Positions 42,593-49,737 of a stretch of DNA of 64,000 nucleotides are shown here, piece by piece. Source of the stretch: Synechococcus sp. SynAce01 (lineage in GTDB: Bacteria; Cyanobacteriota; Cyanobacteriia; PCC-6307; Cyanobiaceae). The notes under the pieces are model-generated. The model ran no database searches. It had not been told where the DNA came from and saw nothing but the letters and a program-made list of their open reading frames with translations. The stretch is taken from positions 62,001 to 126,000 of the forward strand of contig NZ_CP018091.1 in the NCBI RefSeq assembly GCF_001885215.1, given 5' to 3'. The number at the start of each line of letters is the position of its first letter. The stretch's first letter is position 1. A program made the position numbers and the translations under genes.

Positions 42593-42663
42593 CCACGGCG
42601 GCGCAAGGGCGGCGCAAGTCCGCGAGGCCGCTGCGCGGTCGCGGCCCCTTGCCCTCGCCGTGG
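42593..42663 (+). repeat. leader hairpin, copy 1 of the plus-strand set
   Basis: CCACGGCGGCGCAAGGG pairs with CCCTTGCCCTCGCCGTGG with small internal loops. It ends 31 bases before the ATG at 42695. Confidence 0.55.
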
Positions 42664-42694
42664 TTTCGCTCGAAGTCCCTCCGGCCTTCCTGCC

Positions 42695-43231
42695 ATGGCA
42701 CCGCAAATCCTGCTCATCCAGCGCCGCTCTCAGCTCAGTGGCTACAGCGCCTATTGCTCAATCAAGCGCCAGATCGCCCACGATGAATCGCTCACGCCCC
42801 GCGTCCTCGCCTGGCTGGTGCAATGCCCGCTGCAGGCACTCTCGGCCTGGCGGGTCGGCCCGATCTGGTTGGCCCATGGCGGCGAGTGGGCCGAGCGCCA
42901 CGAGCTGGAAAGCTTCCGCTGGGAGCTCAAAGGCAGCACGATCATCCACGGCAAGGCGGTGAGCGTCATGCCCGATGAGATCACCGGCGGCTGGCGGGCA
43001 CTCACTGAAGGAGAAGCCGAGCATGCCCACAAAGATCTCTGGGGCTTGATGGGGGCCATCACCCAGGCCAAAATGCCGCTCGATTTCAACTTCAAGTTGA
43101 GGCTCAGCCCCCAGGAGCTGAAGGCCTATGAAGCGGCCGATGAAGCCGGAAGGCTTGAAATGCGCCATCGGGTCTCTGGGCTGGTCAAAGAGCGCCGCAA
43201 GCAAACGGCTGCCATCGGCTGGGCGGCCTGA
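42695..43231 (+). CDS. hypothetical phage protein
   Basis: The 178-residue product begins with LLIQRRSQLSGYSAYCSIKR and has a central beta region (ERHELESFRWELKGSTIIHG and KAVSVMPDEITGGWRALTEG) and a basic helical end. Soluble, no membrane segment. It opens the plus-strand block that diverges from the coat gene and is preceded by a leader hairpin. Family not recognised. Confidence 0.55.
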   Translation: MAPQILLIQRRSQLSGYSAYCSIKRQIAHDESLTPRVLAWLVQCPLQALSAWRVGPIWLAHGGEWAERHELESFRWELKGSTIIHGKAVSVMPDEITGGWRALTEGEAEHAHKDLWGLMGAITQAKMPLDFNFKLRLSPQELKAYEAADEAGRLEMRHRVSGLVKERRKQTAAIGWAA

Positions 43232-43384
43232 GGCCCAAGGCCGGCCGGGAGCCTCAATCCCGGCACCCAAACACCGTGTGGCGGGCGGCCAGGGAAGCGG
43301 GATCAGCAAGCAAGTCAGCAGAGGACACGGTGACGGCGGGCGCCGTCGCTTGGATGTGGGCTACGCACAGGCCCCGTCATGGTC

Positions 43385-43495
43385 GGTGGGCGCCTCAAGG
43401 GCTGCGCAAGGCCGGCTTGGTTGCGCCGCTGCGCGGCTGTGGGGCTGCGCAGGCGCTCCGCACGGACGCTGAGCCGGCCCCTTGACCCGCCCACC
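43385..43495 (+). repeat. leader hairpin, copy 2
   Basis: GGTGGGCGCCTCAAGGG (43385-43401) pairs with CCCCTTGACCCGCCCACC (43478-43495). The loop is longer than in the other copies and contains the shared GGGCTGCGCAAG. It ends 31 bases before the ATG at 43527. Confidence 0.5.
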
Positions 43496-43526
43496 GCCTG
43501 CTTCTGGGTCCTGCGCTGCGCCACCA

Positions 43527-43730
43527 ATGGCCACCACGCACCGCTCCACCCGCTCCCGCTTCAGTGCCTTGAGCTCCAGCCGCCTAGAGGATCTGCAATG
43601 GATCGCCTCAGGGTCAGCCGCGCCATGCCGCCGTGTCGCGGAGCTGGCCGGGCAGATCCTCTTTGAGCGCCAGCTCGCCACTCCGGCCCGCTGCCCGGTG
43701 GGGGTAGGGCTGCAGGAGCTGCCCTTCTAA
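43527..43730 (+). CDS. small hypothetical phage protein
   Basis: The frame has 67 residues: MATTHRSTRSRFSALSSSRL, then a helix (EDLQWIASGSAAPCRRVAEL, AGQILFERQLA) and a short tail. It follows a leader hairpin like its neighbours. Family unknown. Confidence 0.45.
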   Translation: MATTHRSTRSRFSALSSSRLEDLQWIASGSAAPCRRVAELAGQILFERQLATPARCPVGVGLQELPF

Positions 43731-43839
43731 GGCGGCCAGGGGCCGAGGCATTCAGCGGCGGGGCTTGTGCCTCGCCTTTCTGCTGACACCTGGCGGCTAG
43801 GCCGCTGGCAAGAGGAGGAGAACGTCGCCCAACACGGCA

Positions 43840-44574
43840 ATGCCCACCCCCATGACCGTGGCGCGGTTGATGGACCGCTTCCAGTACTTCGAGAGCAAAC
43901 AGCAGCAGCAGGACGCCGTGGCGATGCTGCACGACGCGATCGGGCGGATCGAGCAGCAGCAGGGCCAGGCCGAAATCCTGCTGGAAGAGGCGCCATGGGC
44001 TCTGCGTTTCAGCGAGTCACCGCCAGCACCGCCGGCACCGCCGGCACCAGCCTTCGCCAACCCGCTGGTGGTGCCCTACTTCTCCCAGAACGACAATGCC
44101 AGCGGCACCGGCTACCGCGAGTGCTTCTCCTCGAGCTGCGCCATGCTCGCCGCCTACTGGGGCAAGGTCAGCAGCGATGACGCCTACAACGTCATTCGCG
44201 CCCAGTACGGCGACAGCACCGAGGCCCAGGCCCAGCTCTCAGCCCTGCGTTCGCTCGGGCTGGAGGCCAACTTTTTCACCAACGGCGTCACCGCCGATCT
44301 GATCAAAGAGATCGACGCCGGCCGGCCCGTCGCCACCGGCTGGCTGCACAAAGGCCCCAGCTCCAGCCCATCGGGCAGCGGCCACTGGACCGTGGTGACC
44401 GGCTACGAAGCGGGTGGCTGGATCCACAACGATCCCAACGGTGAGGCCAACCTCACCAGCGGTGGGTACACCAGCAACCTCAACGGCAAGGGCCAGCACT
44501 ACAGCGCCAAGAACTGGGATCCCCGCTGGAGGCCAGGCGGCAGCGGCGGCTGGTTCCTGGTTTGTAAGGGCTGA
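43840..44574 (+). CDS. C39-like papain-fold peptidase, probably lytic
   Basis: The 244-residue protein has a helical N-terminal part (to about residue 60), a Pro/Ala linker and a C39-like peptidase domain. The domain shows PYFSQNDNASGTGYRECFSS with the catalytic Cys in ECFSSSCAMLAAYWG, His in GSGHWTVVTGYEAGG and the third residue in WIHNDPNGE. Such domains in phage clusters cut peptide links of the cell wall. It lies next to muramidase- and holin-like genes, so a role in lysis or in the tail is likely. Confidence 0.7.
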   Translation: MPTPMTVARLMDRFQYFESKQQQQDAVAMLHDAIGRIEQQQGQAEILLEEAPWALRFSESPPAPPAPPAPAFANPLVVPYFSQNDNASGTGYRECFSSSCAMLAAYWGKVSSDDAYNVIRAQYGDSTEAQAQLSALRSLGLEANFFTNGVTADLIKEIDAGRPVATGWLHKGPSSSPSGSGHWTVVTGYEAGGWIHNDPNGEANLTSGGYTSNLNGKGQHYSAKNWDPRWRPGGSGGWFLVCKG

Positions 44575-44582
44575 GCAGAACC

Positions 44583-45153
44583 ATGGCCGACCTCAGCAAC
44601 CTGCAGCACTGGCTGTCCTTCTTCTGCACAGGCAACGTCACCCGGGCCAGCCTGGGTGCCATTGCGCCACTTACGGAAGAAGAAGCCGCCGGCTTCATCG
44701 GCTGCATGATCGTCGAGACAGGCTCACCTGATCTCTCTCAACCTCGATGTGATCGAGGCGGGCAGCGGCGCCGGCCGCGGGGCCATGCAGTACACCGGCC
44801 TGCGCCGACCGCCCTACGACGCCGCCAGGGAGCAAGCACTGAGCGAGGGGATCGATCCCAACAGCAATGAGTGGCAGGAGATCTACTTCGCCCAGGAGTA
44901 CGCCGGCCTGCACGATCCAGCCGAAGGTTCCCTGATCGGCTGGTGCTGCGTCTTTGAGGACCGTCCCGCCGGCCTGGATCCAGCTGCTGCTGCCGCCTAC
45001 TGGACCGGCTCAGCCGAAAGCGGTGAGGGCTACTTCAGGCCCGGCACACCCCACAGCGAACGTCGTCAGGCAGAAGCCATGCGCATCTGGGACTTGATCG
45101 AAGCCGGTGACCTGCTCATCCCCAGCGAGCCAGACCATGGACGGACCAACTGA
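44583..45153 (+). CDS. endolysin-like muramidase (internal frameshift)
   Basis: The first frame (44583) reads MADLSNLQHWLSFFCTGNVT through EEEAAGFIGCMIVETG with a candidate catalytic Glu. From about 44730 the sequence continues in the frame with LDVIEAGSGAGRGAMQYTGL, EWQEIYFAQEYAGLHDPAEG and ends at 45153. Joined, it gives about 190 residues with the layout of phage tail lysozyme proteins, which cut the glycan of peptidoglycan. The shift lies near 44715-44730. It overlaps the holin-like gene. Confidence 0.6.
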
Positions 45154-45448
45154 GCGACGACCACAGCAGAGCTCACCACCAGCAGCCGGCGAGGAGCTGC
45201 CAGCAAAACCACCGTTCGACCGCGAACGCTTCCTCTTTGTCCTGCTCGCAGCGGTGATCATCAGCGAGTTCTCGATCTATCTTCTCGCTGGGACGGTGTG
45301 CGCCTGGCGTCTGGTCTTCCTCGATGCCAAAGCCTGCCCAGAGTTTCTGATGCGGCTGCATACAGCCACTGAGTCCGCCCTCAACTTGATCCTCGCCCTG
45401 CTCGGTGGTGCCGCCATCGGCAGCAGCGTCAGCAGGGGCAAGCCGTAA
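45137..45448 (+). CDS. holin-like membrane protein
   Basis: The 103-residue protein has a polar, Pro-rich N-terminus, a first membrane segment (RFLFVLLAAVIISEFSIYLL) and a second, shorter one (ALNLILALLGGAAIGSSVS). Two segments and a position directly after the muramidase gene fit a phage holin, which opens the cytoplasmic membrane for the endolysin. Sequence is not enough to name a holin class. Confidence 0.6.
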   Translation: MDGPTERRPQQSSPPAAGEELPAKPPFDRERFLFVLLAAVIISEFSIYLLAGTVCAWRLVFLDAKACPEFLMRLHTATESALNLILALLGGAAIGSSVSRGKP

Positions 45449-45550
45449 ATGGCAGGAACGATCCGGGCAAGCAGCCCGCGTGATCAAGGGTCCATGGTGG
45501 CCGCCACTCATCCGCTCCCAGCTTGCCCTTCCCTGCGTTTCGGGCTGGTG

Positions 45551-46139
45551 ATGCGCGTTTTTCGCACACCGGCCATGCCCCGTACCCTCTCCGCGCGCGA
45601 TGCCCTGATCCTGGAGTTCCTGCCCCTCGCCGATGCCACCGGCGGCAGCTTCTCTCGCCAATTCGCCGGTCTGATCGAGCGAGAAGATGCGATCCAGGTC
45701 GCCAGGTTGGCCCTCACCACAGCAGTCAGCCGGCTCAGCAACCGCAGCACAGCCCAGGCCTTTCTCAGGGCCACCATCACCGGAGCACTGCGTCACCATC
45801 TCCGCGATCGCGTCCGCCTGGTGCGGGTGTCACGCCGCGAGCATGAGAAAGGCACCACCGCCGTTCCGGCACGAAAGCTTGGATCAGCCGCAGCCCAAAA
45901 CCGGCCTCTGCCTGCTGGATTTGATCCCTGCTGAGGCCAGCGCAGAGCAGAGCGAAGAGTCAGGCAAGCTCGAAGCGATGCTGGATCAACTTCCGGCCAA
46001 TCAGGCCGCCGTGCTCAGGCTGCACATCCTCGAGGGCCTCTCGATTCGCCAGGCGGCAGAAGCCATGGGGGTGAGCCACACCACAGCCCACCGGCTGGAG
46101 CGCAAGGCACTGGCCAGCCTCAGGGCGGAGCTGGCCTGA
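45551..46139 (+). CDS. phage sigma-70-like factor (internal frameshift)
   Basis: The first frame (start 45551 or 45575) encodes a region 2-like part: ILEFLPLADATGGSFSRQFA, EREDAIQVARLALTTAVSRL, then ALRHHLRDRVRLVRVSRREH. Near 45880 it passes to the next frame, which carries region 4: MLDQLPANQAAVLRLHILEG, LSIRQAAEAMGVSHTTAHRL and ERKALASLRAEL. One base restores about 195 residues. It is a second sigma-like gene besides the one at 7446-8039 and could direct late transcription. Confidence 0.65.
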
Positions 46140-46168
46140 GGGCCATGGCCCTGCATCACACCTACGAG

Positions 46169-46384
46169 TCAGACCAGCTCCAGCGCCGTGTTGCGGCGCA
46201 GGTAGGTCTCCAGCTCAAGCTTGCGGATCACCCGCGACTCGTGGTTGTTGCTGATCTGAACCTTCTGGCCGCTCATTGAAGCCGTCACCCGCCAGGGGCC
46301 AGGGCTCGCGGGTCGCGGCGCGGGGGCAGCAACAGCTGGTACCTCGCCCAACAATGCCGCCAGTTCGCTTCGTTCACCAGTCAT
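46169..46384 (-). CDS. small hypothetical protein
   Basis: The frame has 71 residues; the C-terminal half (WRVTASMSGQKVQISNNHES and RVIRKLELETYLRR) is protein-like. It points toward the sigma-like gene, the only minus-strand gene in this block. Family not recognised. Confidence 0.45.
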   Translation of the reverse strand: MTGERSELAALLGEVPAVAAPAPRPASPGPWRVTASMSGQKVQISNNHESRVIRKLELETYLRRNTALELV

Positions 46385-46466
46385 TCAGCACAACGCCAGG
46401 CATCAGCCATTGCCACTGAGCAGACGGCAGAACGCTGAGAAGTCGGCTGGCGGGTTGCTTCATGGT

Positions 46467-46531
46467 CCGCCGGGGCGCAAGGGCTACGCAAGCGGTTGCG
46501 CTGCGCACCACCGCCCTTGCCCACCCGGCGG
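46467..46531 (+). repeat. leader hairpin, copy 3
   Basis: CCGCCGGGGCGCAAGGGC pairs with GCCCTTGCCCACCCGGCGG; the loop contains the shared TACGCAAGCGG. It ends 42 bases before the ATG at 46574. Confidence 0.55.
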
Positions 46532-46573
46532 GAACGGGCGCGTCCCGTCACTCCGCCTTTGGCGGCCCGGCCC

Positions 46574-46843
46574 ATGGCTTACGCCCTCGATTCCCTCTCC
46601 CGGCAGGATCCCCTCGCTGTCGTGCAGTCCTGCCACTCCACCCTGCTGGGCCTGCTGCGGCGCCAGCAGGGCCGCCCGATCAAGCGGCTCTGGATCGATC
46701 ACCCCTACGGAGAAGAGGAGCTGGCCTTGCTGGAGGAGGAGCTGCTGCCGGCCATGGAGCAGTTCCTGGTTCGCGTCGGCGAGATCGATGCCGCCATCGA
46801 AGCTGCAGCGGATCGAGCCAGCGAGATCAGCAGCGCAGCCTGA
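46574..46843 (+). CDS. small helical hypothetical protein
   Basis: The 89-residue product is almost all helix: PLAVVQSCHSTLLGLLRRQQ, EEELALLEEELLPAMEQFLV, RVGEIDAAIEAAADR. Inner starts at 46496 give a longer low-complexity N-terminus, so 46574 is preferred because it follows the hairpin. Function unknown. Confidence 0.5.
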   Translation: MAYALDSLSRQDPLAVVQSCHSTLLGLLRRQQGRPIKRLWIDHPYGEEELALLEEELLPAMEQFLVRVGEIDAAIEAAADRASEISSAA

Positions 46844-47012
46844 AGCCGCTGGTAGATGGCCTGGCGGCCCTTAGCTCACGCACCAGAAGTGGGGCACCGG
46901 GGGCCGCCTCGCTCAGGCTTGCCACGCTGCCGTGGCGGTGTCTTTCGGCAGCAGCCCAGGAGGCCCAAACGAATCTCACAGTGGGGGTGAGTCGCGCAGG
47001 TTTCCGCATGGT

Positions 47013-47067
47013 CTGCGGCGGCGCAAGGGCTACGCAAGCGGCTTCGCCGCCCTTGCCCTCGCCGCAG
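47013..47067 (+). repeat. leader hairpin, copy 4 (best formed)
   Basis: CTGCGGCGGCGCAAGGGC (47013-47030) pairs with GCCCTTGCCCTCGCCGCAG (47049-47067). The loop TACGCAAGCGGCTTCGCC can pair again. It ends 32 bases before the ATG at 47100. Confidence 0.6.
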
Positions 47068-47099
47068 TTGCCATCGCGGTCCTGCGCTCGTTCGCACCC

Positions 47100-48038
47100 A
47101 TGGCCACCACCACCCGGCCCCGTTCCAAGTCCAAGAAGTTCGAGGGGCCATCCCCAGAGGAAAGGCTCACCGCATCCATCGTCTCCCTCATGGAGAAAGG
47201 CGTCGCACCCTGGCGGCGGCCCTGGGATGGCACTGGCGGTGGCCACCACGTCAACTTGATCTCGGGTCATCGCTACCGCGGCGCCAATCCGATCCTGCTC
47301 ACGCTCGGCCTGCACATCCGGGGATCGGCCCTGCCGTTCTGGTGCGGCTTTGCCGAGGCCAAGAGGCTCGGGATCTTCCCCCGCAAGGGCAGCAAGGCGG
47401 TTCACATCTTGCGGCCCCAGCTGCACAACCGCGAGGAGGCAGGCGATGGCGGTGAAGTCACCTTGAAGAGCTGGGCCAGCTACCGGCCGGTAGCGGTCTT
47501 CAATGCCGCCGATCTCGAGGGCCCGGCCCTCGCCGGCTTGATCGAAGCCCGCAAGCTCGCCGAAGGCGTTGAGTCAAAGCCGGAGCCCGAGCGCCTGGAG
47601 GCCGCCGAGGCCGTGCTGGGGGCCTGGCCGGTGCCGGTCAGCTTTGGGGGTGATCGCGCCTGTTATGTGCCAGCGATCGATCGGATCCAGCTGCCCGATC
47701 GCGCCAGCTTTCACTCACCCGCTGCGTTCTGCTCCACCTGGGCCCATGAGCAGATCCACTCCACCGGCCATGAGTCGCGCCTGAAGCGGGATCTGGGCGG
47801 TGTCTTCGGGAAGGCTCGCTATGCACGCGAGGAGCTGGTCGCTGAGCTGGGCGCGGTGCTGCTGGGGGATCGGTTGGAGATCGGCAGCGAGATCGAGAGC
47901 CATGCCGCCTATCTGGGCCACTGGATCGAGATGCTCAAGGCTGAGCCGACGGTGCTCTTTCAGGTGTTGAGAGAGGCGCGGCAGGCAGTGGATCTGATCT
48001 ATCCAGAGGCGCATGGGGAGGCGGAGCTGAGCGCCTGA
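47100..48038 (+). CDS. ardC: ArdC-type antirestriction protein
   Basis: The 312-residue protein has the N-terminal ArdC ssDNA-binding domain (VSLMEKGVAPWRRPWDGTGG, SGHRYRGANPILLTLGLHIR, FWCGFAEAKRLGIFPRKGSK) and the C-terminal metallopeptidase-like part with HEQIHSTGH (HExxH zinc site) and EELVAELGAVLLG. ArdC proteins protect incoming DNA from restriction; this one stands next to a BREX locus. The ATG at 47100 follows the fourth leader hairpin. No break seen. Confidence 0.8.
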   Translation: MATTTRPRSKSKKFEGPSPEERLTASIVSLMEKGVAPWRRPWDGTGGGHHVNLISGHRYRGANPILLTLGLHIRGSALPFWCGFAEAKRLGIFPRKGSKAVHILRPQLHNREEAGDGGEVTLKSWASYRPVAVFNAADLEGPALAGLIEARKLAEGVESKPEPERLEAAEAVLGAWPVPVSFGGDRACYVPAIDRIQLPDRASFHSPAAFCSTWAHEQIHSTGHESRLKRDLGGVFGKARYAREELVAELGAVLLGDRLEIGSEIESHAAYLGHWIEMLKAEPTVLFQVLREARQAVDLIYPEAHGEAELSA

Positions 48039-48330
48039 GTGAGCCCCACCGCAAGTGAATGGGGGGAACATCCAGCAAAAATGTCCATCGTCAGCCTCGG
48101 GATTGGCTGCGCAAAATGACCTAATGCCCGGCCCTCTGCAAAGCACAGCGCCTTCACTGAAGGCTTCACTTTTTCGCGGCTACCCCTAGGGCAAGACCAC
48201 GTTCTTTCAGGCCAATCTGTCTGCCAGCTGGAGGCGGCCCACAAGACAGAGGTCCCGCATCAACAGCAGGCCTTAAAGATGACTGCTGGCTGCAGGGGTC
48301 TGGTATTTCGCAGGAAACGCTGACCAAAAT
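48039..48330. other. intergenic stretch before the BREX locus
   Basis: No convincing gene. It probably holds promoter sequence for the BREX operon, but no consensus was recognised. Confidence 0.35.
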
Positions 48331-48367
48331 CCTTTGAGCGCCCATAGCTTGCGTGGGCGCTCAAAGG
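48331..48367. repeat. 14-bp perfect inverted repeat upstream of brxA
   Basis: CCTTTGAGCGCCCA (48331-48344) and TGGGCGCTCAAAGG (48354-48367) flank a nine-base loop. It lies about 100 bases before the brxA ATG. It could be a binding site for a BREX regulator or a terminator for the upstream element; there is no strong U run. Confidence 0.55.
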
Positions 48368-48469
48368 CATGGGGGGCTTGGTTTGTTGGATGGGATAGCT
48401 GCCCTGGCAGTGCCAGGATCAAGGCGCAGAAGTTGGGTGGGGACGTTGGCGAAGACTGCCGTCGGAGCC

Positions 48470-49123
48470 ATGCGGTACTGCCTGAGCTTCACCGCCGCAA
48501 GCCTGAGGCCCGAACTCGCGTGCGTAATTGCTCAGGTTCACCTGCAGCAGGCGGACTGGCAGAAGACCAAGACGGCTGTCCTGACGAGCAACGCCCTCCA
48601 GGCCAGATCCGCCAGCAGTGCCAAACGGCTGGAGTCGGAACTGCGACAGCGGCTACAGACCCTCACCCCAGCCCAGCTGGAGCTCCTGGCCACTGGGTCG
48701 GGCGAAGACCGCACAGCTATGGCCTGGCTGGCATCTCTGAAGCGGATTCAGCTGGCTTTTGACGTGGTGCAGGAGGTGCTGGCCGAGAAGCTGGCCGGGA
48801 TGGATCCGGTGCTGCGCCGCTCCGACATGGTGGCGTTCTATGAGCTGCAAGAACTCATCCACCCGGAACTGGCCGAGGTGGCCTCGTCCTCGCGGCAGAA
48901 GATCCGCTCCACTCTCCTGCACATGTTCCGCGAAGCAGGATTGCTGGTTGGTAAAGCAGGCAAGGGAGGTGTTTTAGGAACGGTGCAACGCCCCCTGCTC
49001 TCCCTTGAAGTTCAACGGCTGGTCTCAGCGGAGGACCCCGCTCTTCTGGTGGGCTTCCTCGTCGCACCCCCCAGGCAGTCACGGGCTGTGGCGAAGGCGA
49101 ACGTGCTGGCGCCCAGGCGATGA
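48470..49123 (+). CDS. brxA: BREX protein BrxA (DUF1819)
   Basis: The ATG at 48470 gives 217 residues, the normal size; the frame opens at 48353 within an inverted repeat and that extension is not family-like. The start MRYCLSFTAASLRPELACVI and the segments FDVVQEVLAEKLAGMDPVLR, QELIHPELAEVASSSRQKIR and LLHMFREAGLLVGK match DUF1819. BrxA is a small DNA-binding component of BREX phage defence. It overlaps brxB by four bases. Confidence 0.85.
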   Translation: MRYCLSFTAASLRPELACVIAQVHLQQADWQKTKTAVLTSNALQARSASSAKRLESELRQRLQTLTPAQLELLATGSGEDRTAMAWLASLKRIQLAFDVVQEVLAEKLAGMDPVLRRSDMVAFYELQELIHPELAEVASSSRQKIRSTLLHMFREAGLLVGKAGKGGVLGTVQRPLLSLEVQRLVSAEDPALLVGFLVAPPRQSRAVAKANVLAPRR

Positions 49124-49737
49124 GCACCAAAACCACCACCGGCCTGGATCAGCGACTGAAGCAAGTTCTGTCTCAGCCCAGCTTCCTGGCGATGAAGGGG
49201 TTGGCCAAGGAGATCCCAATCTTCATCCAGACCTACGACCCCTCCGAAGAAGACGAGCTGCGCCAGATCGTGAAAGGTCTGCTCCAGGGGCTCAAGCAGG
49301 AAGGACTGCGTGTGATTCATCTGGACCTGTTGGAGCTGGTGATCCAGATCCTTGAGGAGAAGGGATTTCTCGAGGACCTTCTTCGGGACGAGACCACTTA
49401 TTCGAAAAGTGACGTATTTGAAACACTGCAGAGCACCTCGGATCCCACAAAGGCACTTGTACCGAAACTGATGGAGGTGATCGGTGCGAATCCACAACTC
49501 ACCCTGATCACGGGATCAGGGCGGATCTATCCCTTCCTGCGCACCCACACCATCATCGAGGCCCTGCAACCGGAGATGGTGAGGCACCCTGTGGTGATCT
49601 TCTTCCCCGGTGAGTATTCACAGGATGCTGACGGTGGTTCCTACCTGCGACTGTTTGGCACTACGCCCAACACCAAGATCGAGAACCCCCACTACCGCGC
49701 CACCAATCTCGCCTACTTCGACACCCCGATCTCATGA
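49120..49737 (+). CDS. brxB: BREX protein BrxB (DUF1788)
   Basis: The 205-residue protein matches DUF1788: a start near LDQRLKQVLSQPSFLAMKGL, then EIPIFIQTYDPSEEDELRQI, and a C-terminal VVIFFPGEYSQDADGGSYLR with LRLFG. BrxB is needed for BREX function and is thought to act with BrxC. Start and stop overlap brxA and brxC by four bases each, so the three are coupled. Confidence 0.87.
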   Translation: MSTKTTTGLDQRLKQVLSQPSFLAMKGLAKEIPIFIQTYDPSEEDELRQIVKGLLQGLKQEGLRVIHLDLLELVIQILEEKGFLEDLLRDETTYSKSDVFETLQSTSDPTKALVPKLMEVIGANPQLTLITGSGRIYPFLRTHTIIEALQPEMVRHPVVIFFPGEYSQDADGGSYLRLFGTTPNTKIENPHYRATNLAYFDTPIS

